From NCBI GenBank assembly GCA_020637795.1, contig JACKJT010000002.1:124001-188000 (forward strand): 64,000 bases of DNA, given 5' to 3'. Origin of the DNA: Hoeflea sp. GTDB lineage: Bacteria > Pseudomonadota > Alphaproteobacteria > Rhizobiales > Rhizobiaceae. Position numbers and translations under genes: made by a program. The stretch's first letter is position 1; each line of letters starts with the position of its first letter. Shown piece by piece: positions 37,035 through 45,767 of this stretch. The notes beneath the pieces were generated by a model. The model made no database searches and was not told where the DNA came from. It saw only the letters and a list, made by a program, of their open reading frames with translations.

Positions 37035-37943
37035 ATGACCAAGGTAGCCAGAAACGTAACCGCCCGGCGCATCTCTCCGACCGCTGACATGCTCGGCGAA
37101 AGCCCGGTCTGGGATCCGCAGAATGCGACCCTTTACTGGGTGGATGGCGTCTCGCGGCTGATCCGGATGCATGACACGCTGGCCGGCACCTTCCGGCAGA
37201 TCGAAGTCCCCTCGATGATCGGCTCCATCGGCCTCGCGCTCGACGGCAAGCTGGTAGCCGGTCTCGCCGACGGTATCTACATGGTCGATATCGCCAGCGG
37301 CGAGTGCACACCGCTCTTCAAACTGCCCCGGCCGAGTGACCGTATCCGCTTCAACGACGGCAAGGTCGACCGTCAGGGCCGCTTCCTCTGCGGCTCGATG
37401 GGCGTCTACGCCGAAGCCAGCGGCGAACTGATCCGCGTCGACAGCACCGGCAAGGCCGATGTGCTGGCCAACGGCATCCGCATTGCCAATTCGCTGTGTT
37501 TCAGCCCCGACGGGGCGACGATGTATTTTTCCGACAGTCTCGACCGCAAGGTCCGGGCATATTCCTATGACAAGGACGACGGCACCCTCGATAAGCCCCG
37601 GATCCATGTCGATACGGCCGAGTTCGAATCCGGCCCCGATGGCGCCACGGTCGACAGCGAAGGTTGCATCTGGATGGCGCTGGTCCAGGCCGGCAAGATC
37701 GGCCGCTTCACGCCCGAAGGCAAGCTCGACTGCCTGATCGAGGCGCCGACCGACATGCCGACCTGCATGAGTTTCGGCGGACCCGACCTGACGACGCTCT
37801 ACCTCACCTCGATCAAGGATTCCGGGTCCGGGCGCGCCATTTCCCGCCACCCGCACGGTGGCGCGCTCTACGCGCTCGAAGGGCTCGGGGTCAAAGGCCT
37901 GCCGGAGCCGCGTTTCGGACAACCGCAGGACCTGACCCAATGA
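37035..37943 (+). CDS. SMP-30/gluconolactonase family lactone hydrolase
   Basis: Six-bladed beta-propeller metal-dependent lactonase, 302 residues. Putative metal ligands: E22 in LGESPVWD, N107 in RFNDGKVD, N152 in IANSLCF and D202 in GPDGATVD. No signal peptide, so cytoplasmic. It overlaps the NDP-forming ligase by 4 bases (ATGA). In an island that also has a Baeyer-Villiger monooxygenase, opening of the lactone product is the natural role; sugar lactones are the alternative for the family. Confidence 0.9.
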   Translation: MTKVARNVTARRISPTADMLGESPVWDPQNATLYWVDGVSRLIRMHDTLAGTFRQIEVPSMIGSIGLALDGKLVAGLADGIYMVDIASGECTPLFKLPRPSDRIRFNDGKVDRQGRFLCGSMGVYAEASGELIRVDSTGKADVLANGIRIANSLCFSPDGATMYFSDSLDRKVRAYSYDKDDGTLDKPRIHVDTAEFESGPDGATVDSEGCIWMALVQAGKIGRFTPEGKLDCLIEAPTDMPTCMSFGGPDLTTLYLTSIKDSGSGRAISRHPHGGALYALEGLGVKGLPEPRFGQPQDLTQ

Positions 37944-40054
37944 GCGACGCCTTCTCCAGTCTGCTGGCGCCGCGCAGCGTCGCTCTTGTCGGCGCTTCCG
38001 ACGATCCGACCAGGATCGGCGGCCGGCCGCTGCGTTATCTCAGGGAGTCCGGGTTCAAGGGCGTCGTGCTGCCGGTCAATCCGAAGCGCGAAACGGTGCA
38101 GGGACTGCCGGCCTTTGCAAGCATCGCAGCCCTTCCGGCGGTTCCGGACACCGCCATCCTCGCCGTGCCGTCGCATCTCACCCGGCAGGCGGTCGAGGAG
38201 TGTGCCGAAGCCGGCGTGAAATCGGCGATCGTCTTTTCCGCCGGTTTTGCCGAAACCGGCGCCGATGGCGCGCGGCTGCAGGCCGACATGGTGGCTATTG
38301 CCAGGAGCAGCGGCATGCGCCTGCTGGGGCCGAACTGCCTCGGCGTCTTCAACCCGTCGGTCGGCTATTTCGGCACGTTTTCCGTGGTGCTCGACAACCA
38401 GTTGATTGAGCCCGGTCCGGTCGGCATCGTTTCGCAGAGCGGCGCTTACGGCGCGCACATCGCCCATCTCGCCCGCAAGCGCGGGCTCGGCATCAGCCAG
38501 TGGGTGACCACCGGCAATGAATGCGACATCGATGTTGCCGAGACGCTCGACTGGATGGTCCGGCAACCCGAAACCAATGTGATCATGGCCTATGCCGAGG
38601 GCGTGCGCGACCGCGACGCCTTTGTCAGAGCGCTCGAACGGGCGCGCAAGGCGGAGAAGGCCATCATCTTCATGAAAACCGGCCGCTCTGAAGTCGGCGC
38701 GGAGGCCGCGGCATCGCACACGGCCTCGCTGGCCGGTTCGGATGCGGTTTTCGACGCGGTGCTGCGCCAATATGGCGTCTACCGGGCCAGCACCACCGCC
38801 CAGCAACTGGATGTCGCGTATGCCTGCGCGTCAGGCATCTATCCTCCCTCCAACCGCACCGGCATCTTCACCATGTCGGGCGGCTTAGGCATCCAGTTGG
38901 CGGACGACGCGGAAGCGGCCGGTCTCGATGTGGCCCCCATGCCCGAGGCGGCGCAGGATAAGCTCAAAGAGATGCTGCCCTATTCGTCGCCGCGCAACCC
39001 GGTCGATGCGACCGCGCAGGTGGTCGGCGACATGGACATGCTCACGAGCTATGTGCGCGCCATGATCACCGAGGGTGGCTACGACATCTTCACCGCCATC
39101 CTCGGCACCGGGCCGTCTTCGAAGAATTTCGCCGACCCGCTGCGCAAGGCCTTGATGGCCGCGATGGATGGGCAGGAAGGCAAGATCCGCGGCCTGACTA
39201 TGTCGGCGCCCGACGAGGTTGTGCGCCAGTACGAGAGAGACGGCTTTCTGGTCTACGAGGATGGCTCGGCGCTCGCGGGGGCGCTCGGCGCGCTGGTCTG
39301 GCTCAAGCAGGGCTTCGACCTCAACCGGGATGCGGCCCGGGTTGCGCCGGGCGCGCGGCTCGATCTGCCGCAGGGCCCGCTGAGCGAGGCGGACGCCAAG
39401 GCCATTCTGGCCCGCGCAGGGCTCGATTTCCCGAACGAGGTGCTCGTGCCGGTGGGTGAGGATGTCGGCGAGGCGGCGAGCCGGATCGGGTTTCCGGTGG
39501 TGCTGAAGATCTGCTCGCCGGACATAGCCCACAAGACCGAGGTCGGCGGTGTCGCCGTCAATCTGCGCGATGCTGAAGCGGCGCGGAAAGCCGCGGCGGA
39601 GATCATCCAGCGTGCCGCTGAACATGCGCCCGGGGCCAGATTGGACGGCATCCTGGTGGCGCCGATGGCGCCCGAGGGCGTCGAGACGATCATCGGCGTC
39701 ATGCAGGATACTGTGCTCGGGCCGGTGGTCATGTTCGGTCTCGGCGGCATCTTCGTCGAGGTGCTCAAGGACGTGACCTTCCGCGCCGCACCCTTCGACG
39801 AGGCCGAAGCCATGCGGATGATCCGCGAGATCCGCGGGTTCGCCCTGCTCGAAGGGGTCCGCGGCGCCCCGCCGTCCGATATCGAGGCGCTTGCGCGGAT
39901 GCTCTCGAACCTGTCACGCTTCGCCGCGGCGCATGCCGACCGCATCGAGAGCATCGATCTCAATCCCGTCCGGGTGCTGCCGCGCGGAAAGGGCGTCGTG
40001 CCGCTTGATGCGCTGATTGTTCTCAAGCAGGAGGCCACCGATGACCGCCACTGA
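37940..40054 (+). CDS. Acyl-CoA synthetase (NDP-forming), acetate-CoA ligase ADP-forming family
   Basis: 704 residues, a fused alpha-beta ligase that activates a carboxylic acid using ATP to ADP through a phosphohistidine. Order: CoA-binding Rossmann domain (about 5-130, SVALVGASDDPTRIGG), succinyl-CoA-synthetase-like flavodoxin region with SQSGAYG and H260 in ASHTASLAG as the phosphorylated His, then an ATP-grasp half (about 480-700). The 5' end overlaps the lactonase and the 3' end overlaps the SnoaL-like gene. Substrate is unknown; relatives include feruloyl-CoA and pimeloyl-CoA type ligases. Confidence 0.9.
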   Translation: MSDAFSSLLAPRSVALVGASDDPTRIGGRPLRYLRESGFKGVVLPVNPKRETVQGLPAFASIAALPAVPDTAILAVPSHLTRQAVEECAEAGVKSAIVFSAGFAETGADGARLQADMVAIARSSGMRLLGPNCLGVFNPSVGYFGTFSVVLDNQLIEPGPVGIVSQSGAYGAHIAHLARKRGLGISQWVTTGNECDIDVAETLDWMVRQPETNVIMAYAEGVRDRDAFVRALERARKAEKAIIFMKTGRSEVGAEAAASHTASLAGSDAVFDAVLRQYGVYRASTTAQQLDVAYACASGIYPPSNRTGIFTMSGGLGIQLADDAEAAGLDVAPMPEAAQDKLKEMLPYSSPRNPVDATAQVVGDMDMLTSYVRAMITEGGYDIFTAILGTGPSSKNFADPLRKALMAAMDGQEGKIRGLTMSAPDEVVRQYERDGFLVYEDGSALAGALGALVWLKQGFDLNRDAARVAPGARLDLPQGPLSEADAKAILARAGLDFPNEVLVPVGEDVGEAASRIGFPVVLKICSPDIAHKTEVGGVAVNLRDAEAARKAAAEIIQRAAEHAPGARLDGILVAPMAPEGVETIIGVMQDTVLGPVVMFGLGGIFVEVLKDVTFRAAPFDEAEAMRMIREIRGFALLEGVRGAPPSDIEALARMLSNLSRFAAAHADRIESIDLNPVRVLPRGKGVVPLDALIVLKQEATDDRH

Positions 40055-40583
40055 CATGGAAGCCAGAATCGTCGAGCTGATGGACCGCGAAGCCATCCGC
40101 GATTGTCTGTATCTCTACTGCCGCGGCATCGACCGGGCTGACGAAGCCACGCTTCGCTCCGCCTACTGGCCCGATGCGATCGACAATCACGGCAGCTACA
40201 ACGGCCCGATCGACGGTTTCGTTGAGTGGGCGAGGGCGGTGTGGTCCAAGGGCCCGCGCAACATTCACGCCATCTCCAACATCCTTATCGAGTTCAAGTC
40301 GGCGACGACGGCGCATGTTGAAAGCTATTTCTCCGCCCTGCAGCGCGGTGCAGGCGGCGATGGTGTGGTGCGCCAGTTCGCGCTGAGCGGCCGTTATTGC
40401 GACGTGTTCGAGAAACGGCAGGACGAGTGGCGCGTGCTGGAACGCACGGTTGTCTTCGACTGGGTCGAGCCGCAGGCGGTGCCCGGGGAAAGCGAGGCGG
40501 AGCGCTTCGGTCCGAGAACCCCGATCGGCTCCAACTACCCCGACGATCCGGTCTACCACATGAGCCGGGGCAAGGTGGGCTGA
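40041..40583 (+). CDS. Nuclear transport factor 2 family protein, SnoaL-like
   Basis: 180 residues with the SnoaL_4 pattern: REAIRDCLYLYCRGIDRADEATLRSAYWPDA near the N-terminus, then GFVEWARAV and HAISNILIEF, and a C-terminal W-R-V-L-E-R-T-V-V-F-D-W block. Fold is a cone-shaped alpha+beta barrel used by isomerases, dehydratases and dioxygenase beta subunits. ATG 40041 follows AGGAGG and overlaps the preceding gene by 14 bases. In this cluster it could be a hydratase, isomerase or lactone-related enzyme; no catalytic assignment is possible. Confidence 0.85.
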   Translation: MTATDMEARIVELMDREAIRDCLYLYCRGIDRADEATLRSAYWPDAIDNHGSYNGPIDGFVEWARAVWSKGPRNIHAISNILIEFKSATTAHVESYFSALQRGAGGDGVVRQFALSGRYCDVFEKRQDEWRVLERTVVFDWVEPQAVPGESEAERFGPRTPIGSNYPDDPVYHMSRGKVG

Positions 40584-40624
40584 CCCGGCATCCGCCGGCA
40601 GCCGTTCGACCCCGGGCCATCGCA

Positions 40625-40634
40625 TTATGCATAA
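40625..40634. promoter_or_regulatory. TTATGCATAA palindrome before the flavin reductase gene
   Basis: A perfect 10-bp palindrome in the 95-bp gap between the SnoaL-like and flavin reductase genes. It could be an operator for an internal promoter; no second copy was noticed. Confidence 0.25.
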
Positions 40635-40678
40635 CGGCCGCAGGGCACAATTGATTGATAGATTTCCGGGGACATGGT

Positions 40679-41194
40679 TTGGATAACGTGCTGACACACA
40701 TAGCTGAAACCGTTTCGACCGAGGCCTATCTGGCCGGCATGCGGGCGATTGTCCAGCCTGTCGGGCTGGTGACGGCCGCTTGCGGCGGACAGCGCGACGG
40801 CGTGACCGCGGTCACCATCTGTTCGGCGACGATGGAGCCGCCGACCCTGCTGGTCAGCATCAAGCAGGATTCGGCGGTGGCGCAGATCATCGCCCGCTGC
40901 GAAGCCTTCGGCGTGAGTTTCCTCGCCGATACCCAGGCACGGATGGCGCGGCGGTTTTCCGATGCCGGGAACACGGGCGAGAAACTGTTCTCGGAGGGCA
41001 AATGGCTTACCGCGGCCACCGGCGCACCGCTGCTTGACGGTGCCGTCAGCGCCTTCGACTGCCGGCTCGTCGATGTCTTTGCCTGCGGCGGCCACAGCCT
41101 GTTTCTCGGCCGCGTGGTCTCGATGATTTCAAACGAGGGCGAGGGCCTTCTGTACGGTGACGGCTATTTCCGCCGCCTCGCATCTAAGGACTGA
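40679..41194 (+). CDS. Flavin reductase domain protein
   Basis: 171 residues, split-barrel FMN-binding fold of the flavin reductase-like family. Features: GLVTAACGGQRDGVTAVTICSATMEPPTLLVSIKQDS, then FGVSFLAD and the C-terminal GHSLFLGRV and LLYGDGYFR. Such proteins supply reduced flavin to two-component monooxygenases. Start is uncertain: TTG 40679 with a GGGG site is taken; TTG 40655 and GTG 40688 are alternatives. No oxygenase component of a two-component system is seen in the island, so its partner is elsewhere or it has another function. Confidence 0.87.
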   Translation: MDNVLTHIAETVSTEAYLAGMRAIVQPVGLVTAACGGQRDGVTAVTICSATMEPPTLLVSIKQDSAVAQIIARCEAFGVSFLADTQARMARRFSDAGNTGEKLFSEGKWLTAATGAPLLDGAVSAFDCRLVDVFACGGHSLFLGRVVSMISNEGEGLLYGDGYFRRLASKD

Positions 41195-41213
41195 ACAGGG
41201 AGAGGACAAGGCC

Positions 41214-42794
41214 ATGAGCAATCCCCGCGTCGTCATCATCACAGGAGCCGCAGGCGGCGTTGGCCGCGCCATGCTGGCGGAGTTTGCCGGACGCGGCGAT
41301 CTGCTGATCGGCGTCGATGTGGCGCAAAGCGGCCTCACCGAGGCGGTGAGGGAATTCGGCGACCAACATCACGCCTTTGAATGCGACCTCTCTGACGAAG
41401 CCAACATCATGGATCTGTTCAATGAGATCGATGGCGTCGTCGACCATGTCGACGTGCTCCTGAACAACGCCGCCGTGGGGCCGACCATGCAGCCGACGCT
41501 GGAGACCGACATGGCCGGGTTCCGCAAGGCGATCCACACCAATCTTTATAGCCCCTTCGTGATGGCACGCGAGGCCGCCCGGCGCATGCCCGCCTCCGGC
41601 GGCGCCATCGTCAACACGGCATCGCTCGCCGGCGTTCTGGGCAATCCCGGCCGCAATGCCTATGCCGCCTCAAAAGCGGCGCTGATCTCGATGACCAAGT
41701 CGCTGGCCTGCGAATGGGCGGCGCGCAAGGTACGGGTGACGGCAATCGCGCCGGGCTACATCCGCACCCCGATGGTCGCAGCACTCGAGCGGGAGGGAAA
41801 GGCCAACCTCTCGCTGGTGCGCCAGCGCATCCCCATCGGACGGCTCGGCCGCTCCGACGAAATCGCCTCCGTCGCAGGCTTCCTGGCTTCCGACGCGGCG
41901 CGCTACGTCACCGGATCCGTGGTGGTGGCCGATGGCGGCTGGATGTCGTTCAACCAGCCCGGAACCGCCCATCCGGCGGTCGATGGAACCCCGGCGGACG
42001 AACTCGCAAGGCCGGAACCCGGTGATGCTCCCCGGGTGATCGTCGTCACCGGCGCGGCCAACGGCATCGGACGGGCGATCGCCGAGCGTTTTGCCGCCAA
42101 TGGCGACCATGTTGCGCTGATCGACAGGGACGGCGAGGCGCTGGGCAAAGCGATCGAGGCGCTGGGTGACGGGCATCTTGCAATCGAGGCCGATATCGGT
42201 TCGGAGCAATCCGTCGCCGATGCCTTTGCGCAAATTGCGGCCCGCTTCGGCCATGTCGACGTGATGATCAACAATGCCGGTATCGCCGACCTGTTCAAGC
42301 CGGCGATGGACCAGGATTCGAGCGATCTCGGCCGCGTACTCGACGTCAACCTCGCAGGCGCGTTCATGTGCGCCAAGGCGGCACTGGCGCTGATGCAGGG
42401 CAGGGCGGGGATGATCCTCAACATGGGTTCGATCAACAGTTTCCTGCCGTTCGCGCCGCGCCATGCCTACGGCGCCTCGAAGGCGGCCATCGACATCCTG
42501 ACGCGCTGTTTCGCCGCCGAGCTTGGTCAGAAGGGCATCCGCAGCGCCACGCTGGCGCCGGGCTACATCCGCACCCCGGGCGTCGCAGCCCTCGAACAGT
42601 CGGGCAAGATCGACGGCGCTGCGATCCGCAAACGGATACCGCTCGGCGACATGGGACGCCCCGAGGACATCGCCGAGGCGGCGCTGTTCCTGGCGTCTCC
42701 GGCCGCCTCCTACATCAATGGCGGCATCCTCTATGTCGATGGCGGCTGGACCTCCTTCGGCAATGCCGGGCCGGCGTCCGACGGCGGGCAGTAG
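41214..42794 (+). CDS. Tandem SDR-SDR fusion oxidoreductase
   Basis: 526 residues containing two full short-chain dehydrogenase domains. Domain 1 (about 1-250): TGAAGGVG at 10-17, Tyr150 and Lys154 in YAASK, ending VVADGGW. Domain 2 (about 272-520): TGAANGIG from 279, Tyr419 and Lys423 in YGASK, ending LYVDGGW. Both keep the catalytic residues, so both may be active, possibly on two successive intermediates. The linker is about 20 residues and Pro-rich. The domains share SDR motifs and GYIRTP-like segments, so internal duplication followed by divergence is plausible. A real fusion: no stop or shift is visible. Confidence 0.92.
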   Translation: MSNPRVVIITGAAGGVGRAMLAEFAGRGDLLIGVDVAQSGLTEAVREFGDQHHAFECDLSDEANIMDLFNEIDGVVDHVDVLLNNAAVGPTMQPTLETDMAGFRKAIHTNLYSPFVMAREAARRMPASGGAIVNTASLAGVLGNPGRNAYAASKAALISMTKSLACEWAARKVRVTAIAPGYIRTPMVAALEREGKANLSLVRQRIPIGRLGRSDEIASVAGFLASDAARYVTGSVVVADGGWMSFNQPGTAHPAVDGTPADELARPEPGDAPRVIVVTGAANGIGRAIAERFAANGDHVALIDRDGEALGKAIEALGDGHLAIEADIGSEQSVADAFAQIAARFGHVDVMINNAGIADLFKPAMDQDSSDLGRVLDVNLAGAFMCAKAALALMQGRAGMILNMGSINSFLPFAPRHAYGASKAAIDILTRCFAAELGQKGIRSATLAPGYIRTPGVAALEQSGKIDGAAIRKRIPLGDMGRPEDIAEAALFLASPAASYINGGILYVDGGWTSFGNAGPASDGGQ

Positions 42795-42837
42795 GGCCGG
42801 CGATCATCCGGCGCGCGATCCATGTTCTGCAAGGAAC

Positions 42838-42851
42838 TTCACATCTGTGAA
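42838..42851. promoter_or_regulatory. Palindrome upstream of AMP-ligase operon, putative IclR operator 2
   Basis: TTCACATCTGTGAA, base-for-base identical to the copy in the iclR promoter at 34737-34750 and followed by a similar ACTC. It lies about 110 bp before the ligase start in a 164-bp gap, where a promoter is expected. Confidence 0.7.
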
Positions 42852-42958
42852 ACTCTCCTTCAGATGAAGGTTTTCCTTCTCATCGCGCGCTGAGTGCCGA
42901 TAATCTGAATGTGGACGGCTGGGAGGCCTGGTCCGCAGTGACATGGGAGGAGACCGGT

Positions 42959-44587
42959 ATGCAGGGCCTTATGCAGGCGCACCCGCTGATGATTTCAAGC
43001 TTGCTTGAGCATGCGCGGCGCTACCATCCGGATACGGAAATCGTTTCGAAGACCTGCGAGCAGACGGTCGTCCGCAGCAACTACCGGACCTTGTCGCATC
43101 GCGCCAAGCAGATGGCGCACACACTGCTCGCCATGGGCGTCAAGCCCGGCGACCGCGTCGCCACGCTCGCCTGGAACACCCATCGTCATCTCGAGCTCTA
43201 TTTCGCTGTCTCGGGCATTGGCGCGGTGTTGCACACGGTCAATCCGCGGCTGTTCCCCGAGCAGATCGAATATATCCTCAACCATGCCGAAAGCGGCGTG
43301 CTGTTCTTCGACATCACCTTCGCCGACCTGGTCCGCGACCTGACGCCGTCGCTGCCGCATGTCCGGCGGTTCGTCGCCATGACCGACGCGGACCACATGG
43401 CCGGCATGCCCGCCCGGGCGGAAGCCTATGAAGATCTGATCGTGCAGCAGGACGGCAATTACGACTGGCCGGTGTTCGATGAAAACGCCGCCTCCTCGCT
43501 GTGCTACACCTCCGGCACCACCGGCAACCCGAAGGGCGTGCTCTACAGCCACCGCTCGACCTATCTTCATTCGCTGCTGGTCTGCCAGGTGGATGGTCTG
43601 CAACTGAGCAGCGCCGACAGCACGCTTCTCGCCGTGCCGCTGTTTCACGTCAACGCCTGGGGCGTGCCCTATGCCTCCGCGCTGTGCGGCGCCAAGCTGG
43701 TGCTGCCGGGACCGCATCTGGATGGCAAGAACCTCTACGAGCTTGCCGTCGAGGAGAAATGCACTTTCAGCCTCGGCGTGCCGACGGTCTGGATGGGCTT
43801 CTTCAAGCATCTCGAAACCGATCCGGCTGCCGACCCGTCGCGCCTGTCGCTCAAGCGGGTCGTCATCGGCGGGGCTGCGGCGCCCCGCACCATCATCGAG
43901 AAGTTCCACGGCATCGGCGTCTTCGTCATCCAGGCCTGGGGCATGAGCGAGACCAGCCCTGTCGCCACCGTCGGCAACCTGTTGCCCAAACACCGCGACC
44001 TGCCGGTCGACAAGCAGGTCGATATCCAGGTGCTGCAGGGCCGCGCCATGTGCGGCGTCGAATTGCGAGTCGTCGGCGAGGATGGGTCCGAAATCCCCGC
44101 CGGCAGCGGCCAGTCCGGCGACCTGCAGGTGCGCGGACCATGGGTCACCGCCGGCTATTTCCGCGGCGAGGGCGGCGATGTGCTCGACCCCGATGGCTGG
44201 TTCTCGACCGGCGACGTCGCGCGGCTCGATACCGACGGCTACGTGCAGATCACCGACCGGTCCAAGGACGTGATCAAGTCGGGTGGCGAATGGATCAGCT
44301 CGATCGATCTCGAGAATGCCGCGATGGCGCATCCCGAAATCGAGGAGGCTGCGGTCATCTCGCGCCCGCATCCGCGCTGGCAGGAGCGGCCCTTGCTGAT
44401 CGTCGTGCGCAAGAACGGCTCGGAGGTCACCGGTCCCGAGATCCTCGAATTTCTCGCCGAGCGCGTGGTCAAGTGGTGGCTGCCCGACGATGTCGCCTTC
44501 GTCGACGACCTGCCGCATACCGCGACCGGCAAGCTGATGAAGATGAAACTGCGCCAGCAATTCGCCGATTACGTCCTGCCGGCCTGA
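42959..44587 (+). CDS. AMP-forming acyl-CoA synthetase (fatty-acid/aryl-CoA ligase type)
   Basis: ANL superfamily ligase of 542 residues: acid + ATP + CoA to acyl-CoA + AMP. Motif A3 YTSGTTGNPKG at about 183-193, A5 region QAWGMSETSP, A7 DGWFSTGDVA, A8 TDRSKDVIKSGGEWIS and A10 TATGKLMKMKL, all intact. ATG 42959 follows GGGAGG; a GTG at 42911 would add 16 residues. Best read as medium or long-chain acyl-CoA ligase subfamily (FadD-like). It heads the second island operon, downstream of operator 2. Confidence 0.93.
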   Translation: MQGLMQAHPLMISSLLEHARRYHPDTEIVSKTCEQTVVRSNYRTLSHRAKQMAHTLLAMGVKPGDRVATLAWNTHRHLELYFAVSGIGAVLHTVNPRLFPEQIEYILNHAESGVLFFDITFADLVRDLTPSLPHVRRFVAMTDADHMAGMPARAEAYEDLIVQQDGNYDWPVFDENAASSLCYTSGTTGNPKGVLYSHRSTYLHSLLVCQVDGLQLSSADSTLLAVPLFHVNAWGVPYASALCGAKLVLPGPHLDGKNLYELAVEEKCTFSLGVPTVWMGFFKHLETDPAADPSRLSLKRVVIGGAAAPRTIIEKFHGIGVFVIQAWGMSETSPVATVGNLLPKHRDLPVDKQVDIQVLQGRAMCGVELRVVGEDGSEIPAGSGQSGDLQVRGPWVTAGYFRGEGGDVLDPDGWFSTGDVARLDTDGYVQITDRSKDVIKSGGEWISSIDLENAAMAHPEIEEAAVISRPHPRWQERPLLIVVRKNGSEVTGPEILEFLAERVVKWWLPDDVAFVDDLPHTATGKLMKMKLRQQFADYVLPA

Positions 44588-44631
44588 CCGCTCGCGCGCC
44601 CGAGACACAGTCGCATTCCCACGGAGGCACC

Positions 44632-45756
44632 ATGCCCGAAATCATTCTCGAAGACCCGGACGGCACCTTTGCCATGCTGCGCGACAGCGTCGCGGCGTTT
44701 GCCCAACGCTTCGACGGCGCCAGGGCGCTCAGAGCCCGGCGGGGCGCGGGCAAGGATCTCGATCGCGACATCTGGTCGGCCATGGCCGAGGCCGGCTGGC
44801 TCGGCCTGATGTTGCCCGAGGATCTCGGCGGCACAGGCCTCGGCATGAGCGAACAGGCGATCCTCAGCGAAGCTCTGGGCCGGGCGCTGATCACCGAGCC
44901 TCTGGCACAGCTGTCGGTGTTTTCCGGCGCGTTGCTGGCCGGGGCCGAGCCGGGTGAGGAACGGTCACGGCTGGCCGAAGGGCTGATCTCGGGCTCGCTG
45001 GTTGTCTCGCCCGTCTGGCAGAACACCGACGGCGGTCCTGCCGCCGTCGCCGCGACCGTTGACGCGGGCGGCGTGACACTTTCCGGTACAGCCGGGCTCG
45101 TGGTCGCGGCCGCATCGGCGGATGTCTTCCTGGTTGCCGCCCGGGCAAATGACGGACTGCTGCTTGTCAGCGTTCCGGCCGGATCTGCTGGCCTCACCGT
45201 GTCGGAACGCCCGACCGTCGATGGCGCCACGTTGGCTGAGCTGCGGTTCGACAGCTGCCATGTCGCCGCCGATCAGGTTCTTGCGCGCGGCCTTCTCGGC
45301 AGCGGCCTGCTCGACGACGCCATCCAGGCCACACAGCTGACGCTGGCCGCCGAGCTTGCCGGGGCCGGCTCGAAGGCGCTGGAAGCCACCGTTGACTACA
45401 CGAAAGAGCGGGTGCAGTTCGGCAAGCCAATCGCCAGCTTCCAGGCCATCCAGCACAGGCTGGTCGACATGTGGAGCGCCGCCGAATTCTCCTGCGCCGC
45501 CATCGTCAACGCACTCGAACGCCTGGCCGATGAGCCGGGCAAGCCCGCGGCGCTCGCGGTGCTCGCCGCCAAGGCCCGCGCCGGCGACGCCGCCATCGAC
45601 ATCACCCGCAAGGCCATCCATCTGTACGGCGCCATGGGCTTCACCGATGAATGCGACATCGGGCTCTACATGAAGCGCGCCGTCAATCTGAACGCCACCC
45701 TTGGAAACCCTGCGCAGCTCAGGCTGCAGTTCGTTGCGCTCGAGCGCGCAGCCTGA
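44632..45756 (+). CDS. Acyl-CoA dehydrogenase family protein, first of a pair
   Basis: 374 residues with the acyl-CoA dehydrogenase fold: N-terminal helical domain (MPEIILEDPDGTFAMLRD...GWLGLMLPEDLGGTGLGMSEQAI), beta domain in the middle, and C-terminal FAD domain with RVQFGKPIASFQAIQHRLVDM and HLYGAMGFTDECDIGLYMKRA. The end (GNPAQLRLQFV) lacks the GGxxEIxR pattern seen in the second enzyme, and the middle is Ala-rich and degenerate. It resembles the partner subunit of heterotetrameric acyl-CoA dehydrogenases. ATG 44632 follows CGGAGG. Confidence 0.87.
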   Translation: MPEIILEDPDGTFAMLRDSVAAFAQRFDGARALRARRGAGKDLDRDIWSAMAEAGWLGLMLPEDLGGTGLGMSEQAILSEALGRALITEPLAQLSVFSGALLAGAEPGEERSRLAEGLISGSLVVSPVWQNTDGGPAAVAATVDAGGVTLSGTAGLVVAAASADVFLVAARANDGLLLVSVPAGSAGLTVSERPTVDGATLAELRFDSCHVAADQVLARGLLGSGLLDDAIQATQLTLAAELAGAGSKALEATVDYTKERVQFGKPIASFQAIQHRLVDMWSAAEFSCAAIVNALERLADEPGKPAALAVLAAKARAGDAAIDITRKAIHLYGAMGFTDECDIGLYMKRAVNLNATLGNPAQLRLQFVALERAA

Positions 45757-45767
45757 AGGAACCGGAC

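Noticed and set aside
37035..37943. Reading the SMP-30 protein as a sugar gluconolactonase
   Set aside because: Not excluded by the sequence, but no sugar dehydrogenase is nearby while a BVMO is, so a lactone from ring oxidation is a better fit.
43501..44631. Possible 377-codon N-terminal extension of the first acyl-CoA dehydrogenase
   Set aside because: It overlaps the AMP-ligase in another frame, and a CGGAGG site marks the ATG at 44632.
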